NCBI GenBank assembly: GCA_943357285.1
Contig: CALRGJ010000009.1
Coordinates: forward strand, 1-53,577
Reading direction: 5' to 3'
DNA length: 53,577 nucleotides
Source: Candidatus Peribacteria bacterium
GTDB lineage: Bacteria; Patescibacteriota; Gracilibacteria; UBA1369; LOWO2-01-FULL-3
Made by a program: the position numbers and the translations under genes. Under the pieces are notes generated by a model. That model saw only the letters and a program-made list of their open reading frames with translations. It had not been told where the DNA came from and searched no databases. Below, piece after piece: positions 45,376 through 52,865 of the stretch; the stretch's first letter is position 1, and every line of letters starts with the position of its first letter.

Positions 45376-48300
45376 TTATTTCGCTGATTCTAAAACTGAA
45401 GAATAGTAATTGTAGATAAAAGTTACCATTTCATTTCTGTTCATCAATTCATCAGGAGAAAGATAACGTTTACCGTTTATCATCTTGCCGGCAACTATGT
45501 TGCTACAGAAAGCTTCGCGTGCAACTTTATATCCCCAATGATCTAAGCCAATGTCTGCAAAAGGCTGTTTTTCGCATGAATCAGGGGCTTTTGCTATACC
45601 TGCTATACGAGAAAGCATAGCAATGGATTCAATTCTTGTAACATTATTATTTGGGCGATATGTCCCATCATCAAAACCTGTAACAATCTTCAATTCGTAA
45701 GCTGAATTAATATAGTCCTTCGCCCAGTTATCTTCAGATACATCGTCAAAGACTGATTTTTCTCCATAAGTGATATCAAAAGGAGTACAACTTGAAACCA
45801 TTAGCACCTTTAATACTTCTGCTCTGGTAGCAGGGTTTGCTCCTTTGAATTCGCGCTCTCCATCGGCATTGAGATAACCCTCAATAATTGCTCTAATTGT
45901 TCCATCACCTGTTCCAAGCTTTGTAAGCAAGGTTGCTGTTTTGTCCTTTGTATCAATTAGTTTTACAGGGTTTAATATATCCTGAAGACAATTGAATTTC
46001 TCATTACTTGTGATGGATTTTTCAGCAACATTTCCTGTTTTGATTTCAGGAGCTTTTTCAAAACGAGATACGGTTCCGCTTGTTCCATTATTCGCTGAGC
46101 CAGTATTGTTAGTAGTGTTTGTAATGTAGTTGTTTGTAACATAAGTATTACTTCCACCTTTCACGGTATCGGTAGTTGTATTTGATCCAGTTTTTACTTC
46201 TGTTTCTGTTTCATCAAAATTGGATTTATTATCAATAGGAGCAGAAATCTTAATTGTTTGAGTACATTTGTCTTCAACAATTCCATCAGCTGGATTTATT
46301 GCAAATAGAGTAACTGTGAAAGTACCAGCTTTGCTAAATTTATGTTCTAAAGTTTGTTTCTTTGGATCATAGTTTACAGGACTACTTGAATCTCCAAAAT
46401 TCCATCTTCCAGCCTTGCTGGCTGCAGTTCCGGTGAAATTGAAAACCGTGTCTGTAGTTCCTTCATTTTTGTCGACGCTACATGTAACTTTTTTACTTTC
46501 AATAGCTGCACCAGTGCCTTCTTTTTTAACGTCACCACCGGCGGGAGCAGAAACCTTAATTGTTTGAGTACACTTGTCTTCAACAATTCCGTCAGCTGGA
46601 TTTATTGCAAATAGAGTAACTGTGAAAGTACCTGCTTTGCTAAATTTATGTTCTAGAGTTTGTTTCTTTGGATCATAGTTTACAGGACTACTTGCATCTC
46701 CAAATTCCCATCTTCCAGCCTTGCTGGCTGTAGCTCCTACAAAATTGAAAACTGTATCTGTAGTTCCTTCAGTCTTATCAACACTACATTTAACCTTTTT
46801 GGTTTCTGTGGCGTCACCAACGGCACTCACTTTTACCGCCATTTTGCAAATATCTATGTTCTTATCTTTGTCTCCGATAGAAAGCTTTGCCTCATACTCC
46901 CCTGCCGCTGAATATTTGTATTTTACAACTTTTGTAGATTCCACATCAGGCAAGAATTGTTGACTAGACTTACCCTCACCAAATTCCCATCTTCCGGCTA
47001 CAATAGGACCGGTAGAATCTTTACCTGTAAAAGTAAATTCCGTGTCAGTTGTGCCGCTGAGTGGCGATACTGAACAAATGGCTTTTAGTGCATCACTTTT
47101 TGTATCCTCAACCTTTTTCTCATCCTCAACCTTTGATTCCTTCTTAGCGTCTTTCTTAGCGCATGATGACTGATCACCGGAATTCACATCCAAATCGACC
47201 TTATTTCCATAAGTGCCATTACTAGATTCCATCACATGACTAAGAATTAAATTTTCAATATCGCCAGCGTCACCATTATCATCAATAACTTTACTGCTTG
47301 CTGTATCATATGGACTCATATGTATGGATCCTACGCTATCTTTACAAGTAGTAGCCTCAAAATATACGGTAGAACCTGCATGAGCATATGCCCAATTGTA
47401 GTTATTCAAACTAATTGACTGATCAGCTCCCATAGCATCTGCACCAAACACACTAGCCATTAAATAATTAGCTGCTGCTGTCGGTTGAGGAAGACCTGCA
47501 CATTTAACGGAAAGCTTATCTGTTCTGGAAGAAGTTAAAGTTTTTGCAACATTGGCAACTGTGTATTTAAAATCTTTCTCCACATCCGCTTTCAAAACAT
47601 TAAAATTAAGTGGAGGCATGGAACTATTTAGAACTACTGGGGTCAATGGACCAAAAATATTTTTATTATCATTCACGTTATCGAGCTGAACACTTCCGAT
47701 TGCATCATCCACGACAAAGACGGCGGAATTGTCATTAAAGTGTAGAGTATAAGAGTCATCAGTAGAACCAACAAGTCTACAATTGTATTCCGCAGTAATT
47801 TTGACTGGAGCAAATTGTGCATCTGGAATAATCTTTTTGAGTTCTGTATCAACAACCTTATTTACCGCTGTGTCTACTGGAACAATAGTGAACTTTGTAT
47901 CATCAACTATTTCAAGCTTCTTATCTGGAATAACTGCATCCAGCTTAACAAATTTAAGTTCGTCGCTTGGTAATCCAGGGCATTTTTCTGGAATTGTAGT
48001 GTTAATTGATTCAGTTTGGCCATCAACACTTACCGTATAAGTCATTGGCTCATTGATATTTGATTTCAAAACTTGATGACTATCTTTCTGTAAATCTAAT
48101 GGAGCGACATCAATAATATGCACTTGGCTGATTACTGCCATATTATCATTTACAAATGATACCAATCCCGTAGATAAGGCTTTGCTATCCAGAAGAGACT
48201 TATCTATAAATTTCAAAGTATATTCTGAATCCAAAGTTGGCTGCTGTACCTCACAGGTAAAATTTGGGGTTAAAGCTGGTTTCACAGCAGGAACGTTGGC

Positions 48301-49317
48301 CTCTTTAGTCGGCAAATTGTCACACTTTTTAGATAACTTAGTTTTTATTTTATTCGAGATATTTTTAGTATCATTTGTAGCTGAATATTCAACGTCAGCA
48401 TCTAAATTAGCTATTTTTACAGCATATTGTTTTTCCTTTAAACTTGATGGGATAACTTTTTCAATCTTTAATGGATTAACAATGTTTTGATCTGTATTTA
48501 CGAGAGAAACCATTGCAATACCAACGGCTGCATCGCTTACTGTTGAATCATCTGCAAATAAGAAATTATAAGAATCCGGATCGTCTACATTTTTGCCAAT
48601 ATATCTACATCCAAAATTTGCCGTAATTTTTGCATTTGAAATCATAGGTTCTACCGGTGCAACTGGCACTACAGGCTCTACAGGTTCATCAGTTTTTTCG
48701 GTAAGATCAAGAGTCGTAAATTGAGAATCTGAACGATTCTTTTCATCAAAAACGGTCAAAGTAATGGTGTAAGTCTCAGGTTCAAAGCTAGATGTATCAA
48801 TTTCTATAGATGCAGGATTTCCCACTCCATTTTTCTTTGGCATTTTCTTACCATGAGATGAAACGATAGTAACTTCCCACAACTCAATTGCTGTATTTTT
48901 AGCGCTAGAATTATTTGAAATTGTTAAGATCTTGGTTGATTTAGATAAGTGTTGAGAAAAATCAGCTTTCATCACCTTCCAATTTCCAGCATCCTTATCA
49001 CTCCAAAAAACTACATCTGATGGAGACTTATCAGAAACCAAAAAACTTGTTTCCTTACCGGATTCAATTGGCCAAGTTCCAAACTCACTACTGGTCGTGT
49101 TTACCGTCACATAATCCTTTAGCTTTTCTATTAAATTATTTGATTGATTTAATGTGAGCTGTCCTTTAAGAATATCTCCTCCAGCAAGGAAGTAGCTAAA
49201 AATACCTATAAGCAAAAGTCCTCCACCTCCAATAATGCTCCATTTCATAGTTTTATCCTGAAATATAGGGCTTTTAACGGGCTCTTGAATTGGTGCAGGT
49301 GTGTTTGGTGTTTCCAT
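45376..49317 (-). CDS. Membrane-anchored PKD/SLH surface protein
   Basis: 1,313 codons. A cytoplasmic N-terminal tail is followed by one membrane helix near residues 27-48 (WSIIGGGGLLLIGIFSYFLA), an uncleaved anchor. The large exported part has repeated beta-rich segments each with a Cys (CRYIGKNVDDPDSY, CEVQQPTLDSEY, CRLVGSTDDSYT). Three PKD domains follow near 745-835, 844-940 and 946-1042 (GRWEFGEG, GRWEFGD, GRWNFGD). A Thr/Asn-rich linker leads to three SLH-like repeats at 1140-1310 (DDVSEDNWAKDYIN, then GFDDGTYRPNNNVTRIE). PKD domains 2 and 3 are almost identical, indicating recent duplication. Likely an envelope-linking or adhesive protein. Confidence 0.88.
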   Translation of the reverse strand: METPNTPAPIQEPVKSPIFQDKTMKWSIIGGGGLLLIGIFSYFLAGGDILKGQLTLNQSNNLIEKLKDYVTVNTTSSEFGTWPIESGKETSFLVSDKSPSDVVFWSDKDAGNWKVMKADFSQHLSKSTKILTISNNSSAKNTAIELWEVTIVSSHGKKMPKKNGVGNPASIEIDTSSFEPETYTITLTVFDEKNRSDSQFTTLDLTEKTDEPVEPVVPVAPVEPMISNAKITANFGCRYIGKNVDDPDSYNFLFADDSTVSDAAVGIAMVSLVNTDQNIVNPLKIEKVIPSSLKEKQYAVKIANLDADVEYSATNDTKNISNKIKTKLSKKCDNLPTKEANVPAVKPALTPNFTCEVQQPTLDSEYTLKFIDKSLLDSKALSTGLVSFVNDNMAVISQVHIIDVAPLDLQKDSHQVLKSNINEPMTYTVSVDGQTESINTTIPEKCPGLPSDELKFVKLDAVIPDKKLEIVDDTKFTIVPVDTAVNKVVDTELKKIIPDAQFAPVKITAEYNCRLVGSTDDSYTLHFNDNSAVFVVDDAIGSVQLDNVNDNKNIFGPLTPVVLNSSMPPLNFNVLKADVEKDFKYTVANVAKTLTSSRTDKLSVKCAGLPQPTAAANYLMASVFGADAMGADQSISLNNYNWAYAHAGSTVYFEATTCKDSVGSIHMSPYDTASSKVIDDNGDAGDIENLILSHVMESSNGTYGNKVDLDVNSGDQSSCAKKDAKKESKVEDEKKVEDTKSDALKAICSVSPLSGTTDTEFTFTGKDSTGPIVAGRWEFGEGKSSQQFLPDVESTKVVKYKYSAAGEYEAKLSIGDKDKNIDICKMAVKVSAVGDATETKKVKCSVDKTEGTTDTVFNFVGATASKAGRWEFGDASSPVNYDPKKQTLEHKFSKAGTFTVTLFAINPADGIVEDKCTQTIKVSAPAGGDVKKEGTGAAIESKKVTCSVDKNEGTTDTVFNFTGTAASKAGRWNFGDSSSPVNYDPKKQTLEHKFSKAGTFTVTLFAINPADGIVEDKCTQTIKISAPIDNKSNFDETETEVKTGSNTTTDTVKGGSNTYVTNNYITNTTNNTGSANNGTSGTVSRFEKAPEIKTGNVAEKSITSNEKFNCLQDILNPVKLIDTKDKTATLLTKLGTGDGTIRAIIEGYLNADGEREFKGANPATRAEVLKVLMVSSCTPFDITYGEKSVFDDVSEDNWAKDYINSAYELKIVTGFDDGTYRPNNNVTRIESIAMLSRIAGIAKAPDSCEKQPFADIGLDHWGYKVAREAFCSNIVAGKMINGKRYLSPDELMNRNEMVTFIYNYYSSVLESAK
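46253..46800 (-). repeat. Tandem near-identical PKD-domain duplication
   Basis: Two adjacent units with a 306-bp offset (102 codons; for example the segment starting at 46253 recurs at 46559) are nearly identical at DNA level, with scattered single-base differences. They encode PKD domains 2 and 3 of the surface protein. Confidence 0.85.
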
Positions 49318-49371
49318 TTTGAAAAAAATTATGTTTTTATTTTTGTTTTAGGGTTTTCACCCAATCATATT

Positions 49372-49400
49372 ATTATATCCTATTTTTCACATTTACACAA
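49372..49400 (-). promoter_or_regulatory. Promoter of the PKD/SLH gene
   Basis: Minus strand: -35 TTGTGT (49395-49400), 17-bp spacer, -10 TATAAT (49372-49377). Its -35 overlaps the opposite-strand -35 of uppP. Confidence 0.5.
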
Positions 49401-49422
49401 GCGGATGTCATCGTGTTATATT
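49392..49422 (+). promoter_or_regulatory. Promoter of uppP
   Basis: -35 TTTACA (49392-49397), 19-bp spacer, extended -10 TGT-TATATT (hexamer 49417-49422). The leader is about 20 nt, with no ribosome binding site before ATG 49449. Confidence 0.45.
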
Positions 49423-49448
49423 GAGTGAAATAAATTAAATTTCCTCAA

Positions 49449-50261
49449 ATGAACTTTCTAGATGCTGCCATTCTTGGTGCTTTACAAGGAATTACCGAAT
49501 TTTTGCCTATTTCCTCTAGTGGACATCTTATTTTGGCAGAGAAATTTCTCAATTTGGAGGTAGAAAGTCTAAAAACTTTTGATGTAATGCTTAATCTTGG
49601 AACTCTTTTGGCGGTATTTATTTACTTCTGGAAAGATGTGAAAGGCATGATTATTGCGCTATGGAAATTTATTATGAGAAAATTGCCTGCAAATGATCCA
49701 TCTGCAAAACTCATTGTTTATCTAATTCTTGGCACAATTCCTGCAGTAATTTTTGGACTTTTTGGTGATACGATAGATTCTTATTTTAGAAATGCTAAAT
49801 CTGTGACTATTTTGATGATTGTCGTGGCCTGTGTATTTATTATTGCGGAATTATTCTACAAAAAAGTTAAAGTAAAAAAACAGGAAGTCAGCACGTGGAA
49901 ACAAGCTTTGATTATAGGATTTGCTCAATCTCTCGCGCTAATTCCAGGTATTTCCAGATCTGGATCAACAATAGTTGCAGGACTTTTTCAAGGAATTGAG
50001 CGTGAGAATGTTGCTAAATTTTCATTTCTATTAAGCATTCCTGCTGTCTGTGGAGCTCTAACTTTGACTGGAATTAAAATTCTAAAAAGTGGAAGTGTTG
50101 ACGTAGAAATTGCCCAATTATTCATAGGGTTTTTGACTTCTTTTATTTTCGGAATTTTGAGTGTGGCATTCTTAATGAAATTCTTGAAAAAGCATTCATT
50201 AAACGTTTTTGCGGGGTATAGAATTATTTTCGCCATATTACTTTTTACATATTTCCTCTAG
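49449..50261 (+). CDS. uppP: Undecaprenyl-diphosphate phosphatase (UppP/BacA)
   Basis: 270 codons, polytopic membrane protein with about eight hydrophobic segments. It recycles undecaprenyl diphosphate to the monophosphate carrier for peptidoglycan and other wall polymers. The family motifs are present: GALQGITEFLPISSSGHLIL (residues 11-30, catalytic Glu and Ser-rich loop), LGTLLAVFIYFWKD, and IPGISRSGSTIVAGLF with the second conserved loop. Length is typical. It starts a plus-strand run leading into purP, 53 nt downstream. Confidence 0.97.
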   Translation: MNFLDAAILGALQGITEFLPISSSGHLILAEKFLNLEVESLKTFDVMLNLGTLLAVFIYFWKDVKGMIIALWKFIMRKLPANDPSAKLIVYLILGTIPAVIFGLFGDTIDSYFRNAKSVTILMIVVACVFIIAELFYKKVKVKKQEVSTWKQALIIGFAQSLALIPGISRSGSTIVAGLFQGIERENVAKFSFLLSIPAVCGALTLTGIKILKSGSVDVEIAQLFIGFLTSFIFGILSVAFLMKFLKKHSLNVFAGYRIIFAILLFTYFL

Positions 50262-50314
50262 ACATAGGTGGGTTGTGTTTTGTATGATGGCCAAAAGCTC
50301 AACTTTTCAAATTT

Positions 50315-51340
50315 ATGGGAAATATTAAAGATTACAAGATAGCAACTCTAGGAAGCCACACTGCTTTGCAAATTTTAAAGGGTGCGAAGGATGAGGGTTT
50401 TCAAACTATTTGTATTTGCGAAAAAGGTCGTGATAGACCATATAAAAGCTACGGTGTAGCTGATGAAATTATATACGTGGATTCGTTTAAAGATTTTTTC
50501 AAAATTGAAGAAGAGTTGATTAAGAAAAACGCAATTGTTATTCCTCATGGTTCTTTTGTGGCTTATATAGGCGCAGATAAAGTTCCTACTATTAAAGCTA
50601 TGCACTATGGCGCTAAAGGAATTTTGGAATGGGAATCTGATAGAAATAAGGAAAGACAATGGCTTGATCACGCTAAAATAAAGATGCCTGCTTTATTAAA
50701 GAGCCCTGAAGAAATTGATAGACCAGTTATTATTAAATTCCATGGAGCTTCTGGTGGAAAAGGTTATTTCTTAGCAAATAGTCCAGCTGAATTCTACGAG
50801 CGTTTTAAGGTTTATGAAGGTAAAGCTGATCATAATGATTATGTAATTCAAGAATATATCGTAGGAGTTCCTGTTTATACTCATTATTTTTACAGCAAAT
50901 TTACAGGTGAGCTTGAGATTATGGGATTTGATAAACGTTATGAATCAAATGCAGATTCCATTGGTCGTATTGCCGCAAAAGATCAGGTAGATGCGGATAT
51001 TCGTACTACTTATACAATCACAGGAAATGTACCTTTGGTTATTAGAGAATCAATTTTGCCAGAGATTTTTGAAATGGGAGATCGTGTAATAGAATCTTCA
51101 AAGAAATTCACAGAAGGAGGACTTTTCGGACCTTTCTGTTTGGAAGGAATTATTGATCCGGAATTAAATTATTATATATTCGAAATTTCCGCGAGAATCG
51201 TGGCCGGCACAAATCCTTACGTCCATGGATCTCCGTATACTTGGCTTAGATATGATGAACCAATGAGTACTGGCCGCAGATTAGCGCGAGATATTAAGCA
51301 AGCAATTGAGGCTGATCAATTGGCAAAAGTTCTAGGATAA
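50315..51340 (+). CDS. purP: PurP-type formate-dependent AICAR ligase
   Basis: 341 codons, normal PurP length. PurP, best known from archaea, is an ATP-grasp enzyme that formylates AICAR to FAICAR with formate and ATP instead of formyl-folate. Visible signatures: ATLGSHTALQILKGAKDEGF at the N-terminus, ICEKGRDRPY, IPHGSFVAYIG, the ATP-grasp glycine loop IKFHGASGGKGYF, GFDKRYESNADSIGRI, and the metal-binding acidic strands GPFCLEG and FEISARIVAGTNPY, ending MSTGRRLARDIKQA. All expected motifs are intact, so it is probably active. It starts 53 nt after uppP. A full purH nearby makes this unusual. Confidence 0.92.
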   Translation: MGNIKDYKIATLGSHTALQILKGAKDEGFQTICICEKGRDRPYKSYGVADEIIYVDSFKDFFKIEEELIKKNAIVIPHGSFVAYIGADKVPTIKAMHYGAKGILEWESDRNKERQWLDHAKIKMPALLKSPEEIDRPVIIKFHGASGGKGYFLANSPAEFYERFKVYEGKADHNDYVIQEYIVGVPVYTHYFYSKFTGELEIMGFDKRYESNADSIGRIAAKDQVDADIRTTYTITGNVPLVIRESILPEIFEMGDRVIESSKKFTEGGLFGPFCLEGIIDPELNYYIFEISARIVAGTNPYVHGSPYTWLRYDEPMSTGRRLARDIKQAIEADQLAKVLG

Positions 51341-51366
51341 ATCAGAATCCTCTAGGTGGAGATTTG

Positions 51367-51396
51367 TTGATTTTGTTTTTGCTGTGGTGATATAAT
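51367..51396 (+). promoter_or_regulatory. Promoter of a candidate small RNA
   Basis: TTGATT (51367-51372), 18-bp spacer, extended -10 TGA-TATAAT (hexamer 51391-51396). Transcription would begin near 51403. Confidence 0.55.
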
Positions 51397-51402
51397 CTGG
51401 AT

Positions 51403-51494
51403 GTTCTCAAATCTGCCTTGCAGATGAGAGACTGGTGGACTGGACGGATACCCGTCTCAACAAAAATCCCCCTGTTACAAGCAGGAGGTTTTTT
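51403..51494 (+). ncRNA. Candidate small RNA (about 92 nt) with intrinsic terminator
   Basis: It follows a good promoter. Hairpin 1 (51406-51428) pairs ATCTGC with GCAGAT and CTC with GAG around a CTT loop. Hairpin 2 (51443-51456) is GACGG-ATAC-CCGTC. The terminator hairpin (51468-51488) is followed by TTTTTT. The segment between hairpins 1 and 2 includes CTGGTGGACTGGA (51432-51444), most of it unpaired. That is exactly complementary to the 3' end of the neighbouring tRNA-like gene, CCA included. No open frame of note. The existence of the RNA is inferred from signals only. Confidence 0.4.
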
Positions 51495-51520
51495 GTTTTG
51501 CCCTAAGCTGGTGGACTGGA
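51432..51520 (+). repeat. 13-bp direct repeat matching a tRNA 3' end
   Basis: CTGGTGGACTGGA occurs at 51432-51444 and 51508-51520, 76 bp apart. The second copy is the reverse complement of the tRNA-like gene's acceptor and CCA end. Confidence 0.85.
51462..51494. terminator. Bidirectional terminator shared by small RNA and tRNA-like gene
   Basis: A-tract 51462-51466, stem CCCCCTG/CAGGAGG with one mismatch and loop TTACAAG, then TTTTTT (51489-51494). On the minus strand the stem is followed by ATTTTT. Confidence 0.7.
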
Positions 51521-51579
51521 GGGGAATTGAACCCCTATCAACGGGTGCTAACCCCATCGCAGATACCAATCTCCAGCCC
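51509..51579 (-). tRNA. tRNA-like gene with truncated D-arm (anticodon uncertain, UAG by position)
   Basis: 71 nt including encoded CCA. Acceptor stem GGGCTGG/CCAGTCC pairs over 7 bp (one G-U), discriminator A. The T-arm AGGGG-TTCAATT-CCCCT is canonical. The anticodon stem ATGGG/CCCGT has a loop GTTAGCA, giving UAG after U33, but position 37 would be C, which is unusual. The D-arm is very short (AGAT-TGGT-ATCT) and the usual two linker bases before it are missing; the variable region is 4 nt. A possible -10 (TATAAC, 51599-51604) lies upstream and a terminator downstream. Could be a functional divergent tRNA, a tRNA-like RNA or a decayed copy. Confidence 0.5.
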
Positions 51580-51695
51580 AAGATCTTAAGGCGTATCTGT
51601 TATAGCAACCAAACATTAAATTTTCTTAAATTTTTTCTAAATTAATTTACGATCAACTTGCGTGAAAGTAAAAAATATTTTATTTACCTTCAGTT

Positions 51696-51706
51696 TGTTA
51701 TACAAT
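51696..51706 (+). promoter_or_regulatory. Extended -10 upstream of the second purP-like gene
   Basis: TGT-TATACAAT at 51696-51706, 22 nt before the ATG at 51729; no clear -35. It resembles the TGTTATAAT elements elsewhere in the window. Confidence 0.35.
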
Positions 51707-51728
51707 GCATCCATAAATAATTTCTCAC

Positions 51729-52865
51729 ATGAACCTAAAAGACGTTATCAAAAAGTATGATAAGAAAAAAATTACTATAGGTGTGCTTGGTGGACACAGC
51801 GCTTTAGATGTGTGTCATGGAGCCGCAAAATACGGTTTTAAAACTGTGGTAGTTTGTCAGAAAGGACGTGAAAAAACTTATGCAAAATATTATAAAAAAC
51901 GTGCTGATGGAATGGGTGGAGAAAAAGGATGTGTAGATAATATTATTCTTGTAGATAAATTTTCTGACATTGTGAAGGCAGATGTGCAGAAAAAATTGAG
52001 AGATTTAAATACAGTATTTATTCATAACAGATATTTCTGGGTTTATTGTGATTTCGCGAAGATTGAAAAAGATTTCAAAGTACCAATTTTTGGCTTAAGA
52101 GAGGGCGTAAAACTAGAAGAAAGAGATCATCCAAATAATCAGTACGTGCTGCTAAAAAAGGCTGGAATTAGAATTCCGAAGATGTTTAAAACTGCGAAAG
52201 AAATTGATCGCTTAGTCATAGTAAAAGTGAATGAGGCTGAAAGACGTTATGAAAGAGCTTTTTTCTTTGCTAATTGCGAAGAGGCTTATAAATGTGAAAG
52301 TGAGGAAAGAATTAAGTCCGGAATGATTCTGGAGAAGGATTTAAAGAAGGCTGTGATTGAAGAATATATCATTGGTGCTCATATTAATTTAAATTACTTC
52401 TATTCTACTTTGACTGATGAAGTGGAGTTGATGGGAACAGATACAAGAAGGCAGACAAATCTTGACGGATTCTTGAGGCTAACAGCAAAAGACCAAATGG
52501 ATTTAATTGAATCTGCAGGATTCAGCCCAAAGATGATTGAGACTGGTCATTATGCTGTGACGATGAAGGAATCTTTGGTGGAGAAAGCTTTGGCTCTTGG
52601 TGAAAAATTTGTAAAAACTATGAAGAAAGAAGTGGCTCCTGGAATGATTGGACCATTTGCTTTGCAAGGTGCTGTGGTGGCTGAAGATGGAAAAGAAGAA
52701 TTTGTGATCTTTGACGTGAGCATGAGAATTCCTGGTTCACCTGGTACAAAATTCACACCATATTCCGGATACTTATATGGAGAATCTATGAGTTATGGTG
52801 AAAGAATTGCCATGGAAATTCAGATGGCGATAGAAAAAGATAAATTACAGGATATTTTAACTTAA
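51729..52865 (+). CDS. Divergent PurP paralogue (ATP-grasp)
   Basis: 378 codons. It aligns by eye with the preceding PurP along its length: GVLGGHSALDVCHGAAKYGF, VVCQKGREKTY, EEYIIGAHINLNYFYS, MGTDTRRQTNLDGFLRLTAK, GPFALQG and a C-terminal MSYGERIAMEIQMAI. Key positions differ: the glycine loop of the ATP-grasp becomes VKVNEAERRYERAFFF, the CLE acid becomes ALQ, and EISARI becomes DVSMRI followed by PGSPGTKF. Many archaea also carry two PurP types, so this may have a different or subunit role. An extra stretch near residues 55-65 (RADGMGGEKGC) is inserted. Its stop overlaps the next start (TAATG), coupling it to a lipid enzyme. Confidence 0.8.
   Translation: MNLKDVIKKYDKKKITIGVLGGHSALDVCHGAAKYGFKTVVVCQKGREKTYAKYYKKRADGMGGEKGCVDNIILVDKFSDIVKADVQKKLRDLNTVFIHNRYFWVYCDFAKIEKDFKVPIFGLREGVKLEERDHPNNQYVLLKKAGIRIPKMFKTAKEIDRLVIVKVNEAERRYERAFFFANCEEAYKCESEERIKSGMILEKDLKKAVIEEYIIGAHINLNYFYSTLTDEVELMGTDTRRQTNLDGFLRLTAKDQMDLIESAGFSPKMIETGHYAVTMKESLVEKALALGEKFVKTMKKEVAPGMIGPFALQGAVVAEDGKEEFVIFDVSMRIPGSPGTKFTPYSGYLYGESMSYGERIAMEIQMAIEKDKLQDILT

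Larger units (their letters stand above)
51341..51728. other. RNA-gene intergenic region between the two purP-like genes
   Basis: 388 bp. It contains a promoter-hairpins-terminator unit on the plus strand, a tRNA-like gene on the minus strand, their shared bidirectional terminator, a 13-bp direct repeat and an extended -10 (TGTTATACAAT) before the second purP-like gene. Small open frames here overlap these RNA elements and are not credible genes. Confidence 0.7.

Noticed and set aside
51403-51494. T-box riboswitch
   Set aside because: It has a UGG-containing segment and a terminator, but no stem I with specifier loop and no gene directly downstream on the same strand.
51509-51579. Pyrrolysine tRNA
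   Set aside because: The short D-arm is similar, but the anticodon would be UAG rather than CUA and the T-loop is canonical; no PylRS gene is visible.
51342-51645. Open frames of about 75-80 codons on both strands between the purP-like genes
   Set aside because: They run through the tRNA-like gene, the terminator and the small RNA signals and have no family resemblance; chance frames.
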